Part shown: in pieces, positions 9,030 through 17,043 of the stretch
Layout: every line of letters begins with the position of its first letter
Position numbering within the stretch: position 1 is the stretch's first letter
From: Spirosoma fluviale
Lineage (GTDB): Bacteria > Bacteroidota > Bacteroidia > Cytophagales > Spirosomataceae
Length of the DNA stretch: 64,000 nucleotides
Reading direction: 5' to 3'
Assembly (NCBI RefSeq): GCF_900230225.1
Contig: NZ_OCNH01000001.1
Span: forward strand, 558,001 to 622,000
Position numbers and translations under genes: made by a program
The notes under the pieces: generated by a model
Databases searched by the model: none
What the model saw: only the letters and a program-made list of their open reading frames with translations
What the model was told of the DNA's origin: nothing

Positions 9030-9272
9030 TTACACAACAGGTAAGTGTAACCCCTTGAAACCTTATTGTTTAAATCTGAGTGGTATTAATTCGCAAACAG
9101 TTAAGTTATTGGCCTTTAATGGATATAATGTGCTTATTTATATAGCCTAATGAATTTTCGGCATCATATTTTATATACAGATACAGTAAGCAAGAAATTA
9201 TAGAAAACGAAATACACCGTGGTAAGACCGATAATAGGCGTTAATACGGGACAGCAATTTAGACCAACCGTA

Positions 9273-9647
9273 ATGAATACAACAGCTCTTGCAAAACGAG
9301 TGTTGATTGTCGATGATGAAGCGGATATATGTTTGCTATTGTCTGGACTGTTGCGTCGGTTGGGCTATCAGCCTACCTGTGCCCATTTTATAGAAGAAGG
9401 TCGTCAATGGCTCGATTCCCAGCAGTTCGATGCTATATTCCTGGACCTGAACCTCCCCGATGGGTTAGGCTTTGATTTACTTCCTTTCATCAAGGACGGA
9501 CAAAATGAGGCCAAAGTAATCATGATCAGTGCCTTCGATGGACAGGCTGAAAGACGGCGGGCAACAGAGCAGGGAGCCGACTATTTTATTGGTAAACCAT
9601 TCACCCGACGCTCGGTTGAGACAGCTTTGCAAACCATTCAGGTTTGA
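9273..9647 (+). CDS. Single-domain response regulator
   Basis: 124 aa from the ATG at 9273; an in-frame GTG at 9219 would add 18 residues without domain content. A lone CheY-like receiver: acidic pair in 'VLIVDDEADICLLLSGLLRR', phospho-acceptor Asp in 'IFLDLNLPDG', Ser in 'VIMISAFDG' and Lys in 'FIGKPF'. There is no output domain, so it works through a partner, perhaps as a phosphate shuttle or modulator of the activator encoded 100 bp downstream, whose receiver starts in much the same way. No cognate kinase is adjacent. Confidence 0.88.
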   Translation: MNTTALAKRVLIVDDEADICLLLSGLLRRLGYQPTCAHFIEEGRQWLDSQQFDAIFLDLNLPDGLGFDLLPFIKDGQNEAKVIMISAFDGQAERRRATEQGADYFIGKPFTRRSVETALQTIQV

Positions 9648-9747
9648 GTAACTTTGTTCATAAAGCCAACAATGGCTACCTCCCATTGCATACATGGTGT
9701 GCCTGTTAGCCTGGGTGTGGTCTACGTGAACAAGCTTCTTCCTCTTC

Positions 9748-11220
9748 ATGGAAAAAATTCTGATTATTGACGATAATAACGATATATGTCTGCTTCTGGA
9801 GCGCTATTTGACAAAGCAGGGGTATAAGACGGCATCAGTTCAGCGAGGGGATGATGGTCTCGCTCTATTGCGAAAAGAGTCGTTCGAATTAGTCATTTGT
9901 GATTTTAAACTTCCCGATATAGATGGCCTTGAAATGCTTCGCCGTATTAAGGTGATGCATCCCACAACAGCCGTTATCATTATTACAGGTTACTCCGATG
10001 TTCGCGTTGCCGTGCAAACGGTGAAACACGGGGCGTATGATTACGTAACCAAACCTCTCTACCCCGACGAAATTCTGTACACGATTAAAGGCGCACTCGA
10101 ACGTCGTGTACAATCCTTGAGTCAGGCAAAGACCACCACCCCCGCAACGGCACCCCCTGCCAAGTCCAGTACCGGCAGAACGGCCTCCAGTAAGGTATCG
10201 CTGACGCCCGACGGTAAACGGTTTATCTTCGGCAAAAGTCGGGCAGCTGAACAACTTCAGAAACATATTGATTTAATAGCGCCCACCGATATGTCCGTTA
10301 TTATAACGGGCGAAACCGGTACGGGAAAAGAGTTTGTTGCCAATGCCATTCACCTCAAGAGTAAACGAGCCGATAAGTCATTTATAGCAATTGACTGTGG
10401 AGCCCTGGGAAAAGAACTGGCAGGTAGTGAGTTGTTCGGTCATGTAAAAGGCTCGTTCACCGGTGCTATGGCAGACAAGGCCGGTAGCTTTGAATACGCT
10501 AACGGCGGAACCATCTTCCTCGACGAAATTGGCAACTTATCCTACGATAATCAGATCAAATTGTTAAGGGTTTTGCAGGAGCGAAAAATCCGGCGTATTG
10601 GCAGCAACCAGGATATACCGGTTGATGTGCGGATCATTGTTGCTACGAATGAAGACCTTCGTGAAGCCGTTCGGCAGGGGAAGTTCAGAGAAGATATTTA
10701 CCACCGAATTGCTGAGTTCGAGATGCACCTGTCGCCCCTGCGTGAGCGAAAAGCAGATGTGATGATCTTTGCCGAACACTTTCTGGAATTAGCTAACAAG
10801 CAACTGGAAAAAGATATTCTGGGCTTTGATGAGGAAGCTAAAGAAAAACTGAAAGAGTACTACTGGCACGGTAATCTACGCGAATTGCAGAATGTAGTGA
10901 AGCGTGCTGTGCTGCTTACCCAGGGAGACTACATAGAGGCTGATGTATTGCCTCAGGAAATTATATCTCCCCAATATTTAACAGCGGAGGATACCGGAGC
11001 ATCGTCCATCCAGATCAATTACGATCCGGCCCGACCGGGGATACCCGTTTTCAGTCAGTCGGCTGCGAATCTGAAATCAGTTTCCGAAAATGCCGAACGG
11101 GCGGCTATTTTGAAAGTTCTGGAGAAGACCGGATACAACAAAACCAAAGCCGCTGAGGTGCTCAACATTGACCGCAAGACGTTATATAATAAATTGAAAG
11201 CATACGACATCCATTTATAG
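9748..11220 (+). CDS. NtrC/AtoC-type sigma-54-dependent response regulator
   Basis: 490 aa in three domains. Receiver: D8/D9, D52 in 'VICDFKLPD', K102. AAA+ domain: Walker A 'GETGTGKE' 188-195, the sigma-54 contact loop 'GSFTGA' 235-240 (usual GAFTGA with Ala to Ser), Walker B 'FLDE' 257-260. C-terminal Fis-type HTH: 'NKTKAAEVLNIDRKTLYNKL'. It would bind upstream sites and open sigma-54 promoters when phosphorylated. A Pro/Thr/Ala-rich linker (about 125-150) joins the first two domains. It is the only sigma-54 activator in the window and sits within the group of genes bearing TTGGYAC promoters, so they are plausible targets. Confidence 0.95.
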   Translation: MEKILIIDDNNDICLLLERYLTKQGYKTASVQRGDDGLALLRKESFELVICDFKLPDIDGLEMLRRIKVMHPTTAVIIITGYSDVRVAVQTVKHGAYDYVTKPLYPDEILYTIKGALERRVQSLSQAKTTTPATAPPAKSSTGRTASSKVSLTPDGKRFIFGKSRAAEQLQKHIDLIAPTDMSVIITGETGTGKEFVANAIHLKSKRADKSFIAIDCGALGKELAGSELFGHVKGSFTGAMADKAGSFEYANGGTIFLDEIGNLSYDNQIKLLRVLQERKIRRIGSNQDIPVDVRIIVATNEDLREAVRQGKFREDIYHRIAEFEMHLSPLRERKADVMIFAEHFLELANKQLEKDILGFDEEAKEKLKEYYWHGNLRELQNVVKRAVLLTQGDYIEADVLPQEIISPQYLTAEDTGASSIQINYDPARPGIPVFSQSAANLKSVSENAERAAILKVLEKTGYNKTKAAEVLNIDRKTLYNKLKAYDIHL

Positions 11221-11230
11221 AATGGTGCTT

Positions 11231-11287
11231 TTAACCCCACTAAAAAGGCCAAACGTGTTTAATGTTTGGCCTTTTTAGTGGGGTTAA
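11231..11287. terminator. Bidirectional terminator, activator / outer-membrane barrel
   Basis: Perfect 24-bp arms (11231-11254 and 11264-11287) around a 9-nt loop, with internal T-rich runs on both strands, between convergent genes. Confidence 0.92.
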
Positions 11288-11299
11288 CTTTAGGCTGAC

Positions 11300-11944
11300 T
11301 TAGTTGATGCTAAAGCCCACTGAAAGCAAACCGACACCATTTTTGGCGCTTCCCAAGAGGGTTTTAGCGGCTCCACTGTTGGCAACCTGTTGAAGACCCT
11401 GTTCATAACGGGCACCGATAAAGGCTTTGCCGAAATAAAGATTGATACCGCCTGCAATACCGTAATCTACTTTGTTGAAGTTATCCCGGTTGATAGCAGC
11501 CGCACCCGTGCCAAAATCACCATTGGAGTTGATGTTTGAGTTCAGTAAATACGATACATACGGACCCGCCTGAAGCTCAACTGCCTGGCCTAATTTGAAC
11601 GTTGCCAGAACGGGTAACTCGGCATAATTAAGTTTGAATGTATTCTTGCCGTTAAATCCCAATACATTATAATCAGCCGATGCACCTTTCGTCATATAGA
11701 GTAATTCTGGCTGAATGGCAAAGAACTCGCCAATAGGTGCCTGAGCAAACACACCCACATGGTAGCCAATACGTTCATTTTTATTGGTTACTCCCTGGCT
11801 GTCATAAAACAAAGAACTGGCGTTCAAACCACCCTTAATGCCAACTCGTGTTCGTCCCTGTGCTACAGCGTCCGACGAATTAAAAACAATTGTACCGGCC
11901 AATAATACGGCACTTGTCAGTAAGGTATTGACTAACTTTTTCAT
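11300..11944 (-). CDS. Outer-membrane beta-barrel (porin family) protein
   Basis: 214 aa with a signal peptide ending near 'SSDAVAQGRTRVGIKGG'. It then has alternating beta-strand stretches ('VGIKGGLNASSLFYD', 'FFAIQPELLYMTKGA', 'KLNYAELPVLATF', 'VELQAGPYVSYLL', 'YGIAGGINLYFG', 'AFIGARYEQGL') and a C-terminal strand 'VGLLSVGFSIN', as in the eight-stranded OmpX/OmpW-like outer-membrane proteins of Bacteroidota. The role is unknown: envelope integrity or adhesion. A TTGGCACG element lies about 70 bp upstream of the start codon, which ties it to the stress genes on either side. Confidence 0.88.
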   Translation of the reverse strand: MKKLVNTLLTSAVLLAGTIVFNSSDAVAQGRTRVGIKGGLNASSLFYDSQGVTNKNERIGYHVGVFAQAPIGEFFAIQPELLYMTKGASADYNVLGFNGKNTFKLNYAELPVLATFKLGQAVELQAGPYVSYLLNSNINSNGDFGTGAAAINRDNFNKVDYGIAGGINLYFGKAFIGARYEQGLQQVANSGAAKTLLGSAKNGVGLLSVGFSIN

Positions 11945-12001
11945 AACGATTAGTGAATTAAGAACAGACTGTAAACCACATCTGCGTTAGAATCACAATA
12001 G

Positions 12002-12017
12002 GTTAAAATCGTGCCAA
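12002..12017 (-). promoter_or_regulatory. Candidate sigma-54-like promoter of the porin gene
   Basis: On the minus strand: TTGGCACGATTTTAAC. The -24 half (TTGGCACG) matches the sigma-54 consensus exactly; at N10 there is AC instead of GC. Confidence 0.45.
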
Positions 12018-12120
12018 TACCCTTCCAGCGAAGTGTATTAGCCCTATAGTGTTGTATTATACCTATTTGTGAACAAGTAAAGATTGAGTTTGTGTAAGGC
12101 TACAGGTGATATTCTGCGGA

Positions 12121-12142
12121 GGAAATTCCCCATTTTGTGGAA
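12121..12142. promoter_or_regulatory. Candidate upstream activator site
   Basis: GGAAATTCCCCATTTTGTGG shares CCCCATTTT and GTGGAA with the 8980-9030 region and lies about 120 bp upstream of the porin promoter candidate. Support is by shared words only. Confidence 0.3.
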
Positions 12143-12559
12143 GCGTTTAGTCAATTTGGATAAGTCAATCGGTGAGGTAGATAAGTATAAATTTTAAACT
12201 TTTCAGTAGGTTTAGTTCCATTAAGCCGCATTACTGGGTCTGTAATTAACAATATTTACTTTTCTGTAATAAAGTGTTTACTCTGTTTAGCAAAAGAGAA
12301 TAATGAATTTCAGAATATTAAAAAGAACTTGAAATAAAATAACATATGGTTTAGTGCTGAATGATCAATTAAAAAACAATGTTTTTAAGTATCTTTGAAA
12401 GAAGGAATCTCTTCCGGATTTATTGAAATTAGATTTTGGTGTTGATCATAAATGCAGTAAGCCGTTTGTAAAACATTCACCGAAATGTAAGAATCAATAC
12501 AATTCGGTTGACGTAACTTCTTTATCCAACTTAACCGTATGCACCGTAAGCAAGCCCTC

Positions 12560-12979
12560 ATGACCATTCTAATAGCCGATGACGATTCCGATGATCGCTT
12601 ATTCATGGAACGCGCCCTTCGACAGAGTGGGTATACGCAAACCATTCAATTCGTTGAAGACGGCGAAGATCTGATGGAGTATTTACACCGTAAAGGTCGT
12701 TATACTGAACAAAATGCCCCCTGGCCAGACCTGCTGATTCTTGATCTGAACATGCCGCGAAAGAATGGATTTCAGGCACTTAGCGAAATTAAGGACGACT
12801 CCAAATTACGTCGATTACCCGTTGTTGTGATGACAACATCCTCAGCCGATGAAGATATATTGAAAACATATACATTAGGCGTAAATTCATTCGTTACAAA
12901 GCCATTCAACTTCAACCGTCTGGTTGAAATGGTTGGTGCGCTGAAAACATATTGGATGGACACTGTTAAATTACCATGA
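12560..12979 (+). CDS. Rcp1-like single-domain response regulator
   Basis: 139 aa from the ATG at 12560; an ATG at 12539 in frame would add seven residues. 'ILIADDDSDDRLFMERAL' gives the acidic pocket, 'PDLLILDLNMPRKNGFQAL' the phospho-Asp, 'VVMTTSS' the Thr/Ser and 'FVTKPFNF' the Lys. The insert 'MEYLHRKGRYTEQNAPWPD' before the phospho-Asp is characteristic of Rcp1-type regulators that partner phytochrome-like kinases. The REC-PAS-kinase gene follows 68 bp downstream on the same strand, so the two probably form one pathway. Confidence 0.9.
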   Translation: MTILIADDDSDDRLFMERALRQSGYTQTIQFVEDGEDLMEYLHRKGRYTEQNAPWPDLLILDLNMPRKNGFQALSEIKDDSKLRRLPVVVMTTSSADEDILKTYTLGVNSFVTKPFNFNRLVEMVGALKTYWMDTVKLP

Positions 12980-13047
12980 GTTGTGCTCAAGGTATTGGTG
13001 TTTGTGTCTGCCAGTTGTTCACTAAGATAAGTTAACCGATTGCCTTT

Positions 13048-14526
13048 ATGACTCCCGTTGCGGCTTTACTCGATGTTACTGATGAGGAAGAAATGATTCG
13101 TGTGCTTCTTATTGAAGATGACGAGGACGATTATTTGCTGACAAAAGCCTTGGTGTCAGCTAAAGAAAATGCAACAATTAAGCTAGACTGGGTAGATAGT
13201 TACGACCTTGCCTTAGAGACCATCGACGCCCATAAGCATGATGTGTACCTCGTCGATTACCGATTAGGGCACCATACTGGAATTGACCTTATCCAGGAAG
13301 CTTTTCGACGGGGGTGCCGGGCACCTATGATTCTTCTCACCGGGCAGGATGACCTTACCGTAGATCAGTCTGCGCTGGAACTAGGTGCTGCTGATTATCT
13401 GGTTAAAGGAAGAATTGATGCCCAACTGTTGGGACGAAGTATTCGTTACGCCCTCCGCCAGGCGAGTGTGCTGGCAGAAGTAGCTCAGAAAGAAAACAAG
13501 TACCGGTCTCTGTTTGAACGGTCGATCGACGCCATTTTTGTCGCCAGTAATGAACTCCGCTTTCAGGACGCCAATTCATCCGTCGAACGGCTGCTGGGCT
13601 ATAGTCGCGACCAACTACGAATTCTAAATCCCGCTCGCCTGTTTGCTGACCTGAATCAGCTGCGTAATTTACGTTTCAATGTTCGGGAACATGGACAGAT
13701 AAAAGATTTTGAAACTACACTTATCCATCGAACCGGGCGCAAACGAATCTGCCTTATTTCTGTTTGGGCCGTTGAAGACCTTGTTGGCCGACCTGAATGG
13801 TATCAGGGTATTGTGCGGGATATTACCGATGAGAAAAAAGCGCAACAGGACCTTATCCTGGCCGAAAAGCTGACAATGACCGGCAAAATTGCCCGCAGTA
13901 TTGCTCACGAAGTTCGTAACCCACTTACCAATCTGAGCCTGGCACTTGAGCAGTTAAAAGATGAACTGGATACGGATAATGAGTATGTCACGATGTTCAC
14001 GGACATCATCGGCCGGAATGTAGACCGTATTGGACAACTAATCACGGAAATGCTTAATTCGTCGAAGCCACGTGATCTTGACCGTAAAAAACAGGATTTC
14101 AATCAGGTTGTTAAAGAAACGTTGCAACTCGTTAGCGACCGCATCAAACTCAAGCGAATGAGGCTGGAAACCAGCTTCATCGAAGGTGAATGTCAGTCCC
14201 TTATTGACCGTGATCAGGTAAAAACGGCCTTGCTCAATATACTGGTTAACGCTGTTGAAGCCATGCAGGAAGGCAAAGGTATCCTGTGTGTCAAGACTAG
14301 TTGTACGGACGATAAACGGGTTTACGTTGAGGTGACCGATAACGGTGGCGGAATCAGTGAAACTGATCGACAACGCCTGTTTGATCCATTTTTTACCGGT
14401 AAATCAGGAGGGATGGGACTGGGATTAACAGCTACTCAAAATATTATTAATAGTCATAAAGGGTCAATTGAGGTAGAGAGTCAGGTTGGTCTGGGTACAA
14501 CGTTTAGGCTCTACTTTCCAAAATAG
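13048..14526 (+). CDS. Hybrid sensor kinase: receiver-PAS-HisKA-HATPase
   Basis: 492 aa, soluble (no membrane segment). Residues about 16-135 are a receiver (acidic EDDEDD, D70 in 'YLVDYRLG', K120). Residues 150-265 are a PAS domain ('YRSLFERSIDAIFV'). H287 in 'SIAHEVRNPLTN' is the phospho-accepting His. The C-terminal ATPase shows 'NILVNAVEAM' (N box), 'VTDNGGGI' and 'GMGLGLTATQ' (G boxes). The N-terminal receiver makes it a downstream kinase in a relay, reading a signal from another kinase before phosphorylating its own regulator. The neighbouring Rcp1-like gene and the NtrC-type activator are candidate targets. Confidence 0.92.
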   Translation: MTPVAALLDVTDEEEMIRVLLIEDDEDDYLLTKALVSAKENATIKLDWVDSYDLALETIDAHKHDVYLVDYRLGHHTGIDLIQEAFRRGCRAPMILLTGQDDLTVDQSALELGAADYLVKGRIDAQLLGRSIRYALRQASVLAEVAQKENKYRSLFERSIDAIFVASNELRFQDANSSVERLLGYSRDQLRILNPARLFADLNQLRNLRFNVREHGQIKDFETTLIHRTGRKRICLISVWAVEDLVGRPEWYQGIVRDITDEKKAQQDLILAEKLTMTGKIARSIAHEVRNPLTNLSLALEQLKDELDTDNEYVTMFTDIIGRNVDRIGQLITEMLNSSKPRDLDRKKQDFNQVVKETLQLVSDRIKLKRMRLETSFIEGECQSLIDRDQVKTALLNILVNAVEAMQEGKGILCVKTSCTDDKRVYVEVTDNGGGISETDRQRLFDPFFTGKSGGMGLGLTATQNIINSHKGSIEVESQVGLGTTFRLYFPK

Positions 14527-14558
14527 CGTACAGGAATCCTATTTCATTAGTGACAATC

Positions 14559-14609
14559 AATTCCACAAAAAAGCCAGCTCTGGACCAGAGCTGGCTTTTT
14601 TGTGGAATT
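14559..14609 (+). terminator. Terminator after the hybrid kinase
   Basis: A 25-bp perfect inverted repeat (14559-14583 and 14585-14609) with a T run in the distal arm, 33 bp past the kinase stop codon. Confidence 0.9.
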
Positions 14610-14773
14610 TAAGTGGGTATATTTCTACACATCTGCATAGTAATTTTCTACATAGAGGTATCGCTTCATAACTAAATCAGTGGGGTGTAAAACTTAATGA
14701 TTTATTACTAAAGTATTGATTTTTAATAGGTTGATCTGTTTTAAATGGGCTCTGCAATAACTCCACAAAGAAG

Positions 14774-14788
14774 TGGCACAATATGCGC
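14774..14788 (+). promoter_or_regulatory. Candidate sigma-54 promoter of the YdaT-like / Cys-rich operon
   Basis: GTGGCACAATATGCGC: GG at 14775-14776 and GC at 14787-14788 separated by exactly 10 nt. It is the only one of the five island sites with both invariant dinucleotides. It overlaps an upstream in-frame ATG (14783), so the functional start must be the ATG at 14819. Confidence 0.5.
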
Positions 14789-14818
14789 TATTCTATTGGT
14801 AACCTTCATCCAATTATT

Positions 14819-15031
14819 ATGTGGACTACCAATCACTTTCCGGCGGCTATGCGGTCGCTTAATCCGAGTACTCGGGCCAAAGCCATCGAAGTTGCCAATC
14901 GGCTATTGGAACAAGGTCAGGTGGATAACCAGCGCATAGTTGCCATCAGCATTGAGGAAGCCCGTAGATGGGCACGCCTGGAAGCTACTCATGTAGAGTG
15001 GCCCACACCAACGGTACGAACATTTGCCTAG
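14819..15031 (+). CDS. YdaT-like small stress protein
   Basis: 70 aa from the ATG at 14819; the in-frame ATG at 14783 lies inside the promoter candidate. The sequence 'MWTTNHFPAAMRSLNPSTR' followed by 'AKAIEVANRLLEQGQVD' and 'AISIEEARRWARL' matches the short conserved module at the start of YdaT-like proteins ('YP..MKNL...R.KAIEIAN.LL.EG'). The family includes a sigma-B-controlled Bacillus protein of unknown function. It is followed 29 bp later by the Cys-rich protein gene, likely as one transcript. Confidence 0.65.
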   Translation: MWTTNHFPAAMRSLNPSTRAKAIEVANRLLEQGQVDNQRIVAISIEEARRWARLEATHVEWPTPTVRTFA

Positions 15032-15060
15032 TCAACGTTACTATCAAACCATTAACTACC

Positions 15061-15477
15061 ATGATTTGGAAGAAAAGCATCTACGATTCGCTAATCAGTT
15101 GCGCTACACTCTGTAATGAATTCGCTACCGAATGTTCCAACTCCGATGGTATTGAGGACTGCTACCGCAGTATATTCCTGAGTCTCGATTGCAGTGATAT
15201 GTGCCGGAACTTGGCCATGTTGTACGTGCGCGGCTCCGAAAACGCCCGTTTACTGGCTCAGGCCTGTATTGAAGTCTGTGAAAAATGCGCTCAGGAGGTT
15301 ATTCAGCTTGATTCCGATCGCGCCAAACAGATTTACGCGATGTGCCAGCAAACCATTTGCAGCTGCGTTAGCATCATGGAGATGGGCTCTCAGACAGAAA
15401 TAGATACTAAAAATCCAGCTGTTACGCCCGCATCCCTGTTTTATGGGATCGATCTCCGCGAAACGCTTCATAACTAA
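15061..15477 (+). CDS. Cys-rich four-helix-bundle, copper-storage-like protein
   Basis: 138 aa from the ATG at 15061. Helical, with paired cysteines spaced for a four-helix bundle ('SCATLCNEFATECS', 'EDCYRSIFLSLDCSDMC', 'ACIEVCEKCAQEV', 'CQQTICSCVSIM'). About a dozen Cys face inward, as in the DUF326/Csp family, which binds Cu(I). No signal peptide, so it would be cytosolic. It sits between the YdaT-like gene and the flavin-binding stress protein, which fits a thiol or metal stress role. The family assignment rests on the Cys pattern. Confidence 0.75.
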   Translation: MIWKKSIYDSLISCATLCNEFATECSNSDGIEDCYRSIFLSLDCSDMCRNLAMLYVRGSENARLLAQACIEVCEKCAQEVIQLDSDRAKQIYAMCQQTICSCVSIMEMGSQTEIDTKNPAVTPASLFYGIDLRETLHN

Positions 15478-15484
15478 TTAACCA

Positions 15485-15545
15485 GACAGTGGTTAATTGA
15501 TTGTGCCCGGTTATTACAACCAGGTGCCGTCAATTAACCACTGTC
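15485..15545 (+). terminator. Inverted repeat after the Cys-rich protein gene
   Basis: Perfect 16-bp arms (15485-15500 and 15530-15545) with a structured 29-nt loop that can form a second small stem. It starts 8 bp after the stop codon and ends 22 bp before the next start. T-tract is weak, so attenuation of the next gene is possible. Confidence 0.6.
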
Positions 15546-15567
15546 GTTTATTAATCCCTACAACGTT

Positions 15568-16071
15568 ATGGAAACAAAACCACAAACAAATAAAAAGCTT
15601 GAGAAGGTTGCTGATCTGATCGGTGATATTCGCATTGCCATGATGACGACTGTCGATGAGCAGAGCAATCTGGTAAGCCGTCCGATGGCTGCACTTCAGG
15701 TCGATGAGGACGGAACCATCTGGTTCTTTACCCAACGAACTTCACCGAAGGTTGATCAAATCGATAATAATAATCACCAAGTGAATTTGTCCTTTGCCGA
15801 TGTTGCCGATGCCAGTTATGTCTCCATATCAGGTACGGCAGAAGAGCTGGATGACCGGGCTAAGATCGATGAACTCTGGAATCCACAGGCCAAAGCCTGG
15901 TTTCCAAAGGGGAAAGATGATCCCAATTTGATTCTTCTCAAGGTGCGTACCCACATGGCTGAATACTGGAGTGCCAGTTCGAGTACTATGGTTCGGTTTG
16001 TGCAGCAGGCCACTGCGGCTGTAACGGGTAATCCACCGAAAATGGGCGAAAACGAAAAGATATATAACTAG
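15568..16071 (+). CDS. Pyridoxamine 5'-phosphate oxidase family protein (general stress protein 26 type)
   Basis: 167 aa. It begins 'KKLEKVADLIGDIRIAMM' and shows the split-barrel flavin-binding pattern: 'SRPMAALQVDEDGTIWFF' followed by 'NHQVNLSFADVADASYVS' and 'ISGTAEELDD'. The C-terminal 'EYWSASSSTMVRF' is typical of the GS26 subgroup. These bind FMN or a deazaflavin and are induced by general stress in Bacillus (YdaG); true PNP oxidase activity is unlikely. Genomic company (YdaT-like, YtxH, lmo0937-like) matches a general-stress set. Confidence 0.88.
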   Translation: METKPQTNKKLEKVADLIGDIRIAMMTTVDEQSNLVSRPMAALQVDEDGTIWFFTQRTSPKVDQIDNNNHQVNLSFADVADASYVSISGTAEELDDRAKIDELWNPQAKAWFPKGKDDPNLILLKVRTHMAEYWSASSSTMVRFVQQATAAVTGNPPKMGENEKIYN

Positions 16072-16243
16072 GTATTGGGTGCCTGGTTATCAGCAATTGA
16101 TAATCAACTAGTAACTCAATATCGTTTAATCACCTGCTTTACCAAAAGGCGTAGCGGAACGAGGGGAGTGTCAGGAAGAGAAGGTAGACAATACAGTTTC
16201 TTTCTTTCAGTCCGTTCTTGTCGCTGCGCTTTTGTTCTTTCTT

Positions 16244-16975
16244 ATGATTGTTACACAAACAGACGAAGGTTGGGAAATTATTAACCAGCAGGCGCATGGA
16301 TTGCTGGCCGTTCAACTCGCTTTACAGTGGCAAGGCGAGAAACGCCCGGTTCACTGGGTCGAGACCCTGATTGCCCTAACCGAGCACGACGATGGCCAGG
16401 ACCCATGGGAAGACCGTAACCACCTGACAACGGCTGGTGCCCCGCTACACTTTGAAATCCTGGAGTACTCGGTCGATCAGTGCCGGAAAATGATTCAGAT
16501 TGGCTTACAAAAGAGTCGGTGGAACGCTCTACTGATGTCTATGCACACCACGTTCCTGTATGAATCCAAGCGCGGCATTGATAAGGCATTGGACGAGTAT
16601 CTGGATCAACAGATTACCAACCAAACGAAGTGGCGTAAGGAGTCGAACGCCACAAAAGAGGAAGCCGCTTACGCGTATGCGTTTCTTCAGTGGTGCGATG
16701 CGCTGTCGTTAATATTGTGTCTGGGTCAGGTTCCGCCAGAAGGACGCCGTCTGGAAGTGAGCTTAGGGCCGGATGGCATACCGTATTTCATTCATCAACG
16801 GACAGACGGCCATTTGACAATGAAGCCCTGGCCATTTAAATCGCCTTCCTTCCACGTCCACGTGGAGACCTTTCAACTAGCGCAGCTTCAGTTTAAAAAT
16901 GACAAACAACTTTACAATGCCATTCAGGACGCCCCAGTGCGTGTTAAAGAGTGGACATTTAGCGAGGATAAATAA
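16244..16975 (+). CDS. DUF3891 family protein
   Basis: 243 aa from the ATG at 16244 (an ATG at 16232 adds four hydrophobic residues). The N-terminus 'MIVTQTDEGWEIINQQAHGL' with 'LAVQLALQWQG' and 'ALTEHDDGQDPWE' matches DUF3891, whose conserved His and 'EHDDG' suggest an HD-like metal site. Helical and cytosolic. Function unknown; no assay is known to me. It follows the flavin protein on the same strand but 170 bp away, so it may have its own promoter. A terminator comes right after it. Confidence 0.82.
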   Translation: MIVTQTDEGWEIINQQAHGLLAVQLALQWQGEKRPVHWVETLIALTEHDDGQDPWEDRNHLTTAGAPLHFEILEYSVDQCRKMIQIGLQKSRWNALLMSMHTTFLYESKRGIDKALDEYLDQQITNQTKWRKESNATKEEAAYAYAFLQWCDALSLILCLGQVPPEGRRLEVSLGPDGIPYFIHQRTDGHLTMKPWPFKSPSFHVHVETFQLAQLQFKNDKQLYNAIQDAPVRVKEWTFSEDK

Positions 16976-16991
16976 ACACCTAGCCAAGAAA

Positions 16992-17030
16992 ACAAAAAAA
17001 GCCATAACGATCTGTTATGGCTTTTTTTGT
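16992..17030. terminator. Bidirectional terminator, DUF3891 / glgX
   Basis: Perfect 17-bp stem (16992-17008 and 17014-17030) with A and T runs at its two ends, between convergent genes. Confidence 0.92.
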
Positions 17031-17043
17031 ACTACTGATTAAC

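Larger units (their letters stand above)
8780..9272. other. Divergent regulatory region, lmo0937-like gene / response regulator
   Basis: 493 bp without a gene between divergent starts. It contains the TTGGCAC promoter candidate (8833-8848), a perfect dyad at 8980-8997 and a related half-palindromic site at 9010-9029. The remainder is AT-rich with no further structure seen. Confidence 0.6.
11945..12559. other. Divergent regulatory region, porin / response regulator
   Basis: About 615 bp, AT-rich, no gene. It holds the TTGGCACG site (12002-12017), the words GGAAATTCCCCATTTTGTGG near 12121-12140, and a Bacteroidota -7-like box TATCTTTG at 12390-12397 oriented toward the response regulator. Confidence 0.55.

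Noticed and set aside
9219..9272. GTG start adding 18 residues to the 9273 response regulator
   Set aside because: The extra residues precede the normal receiver start and lack any conserved feature.
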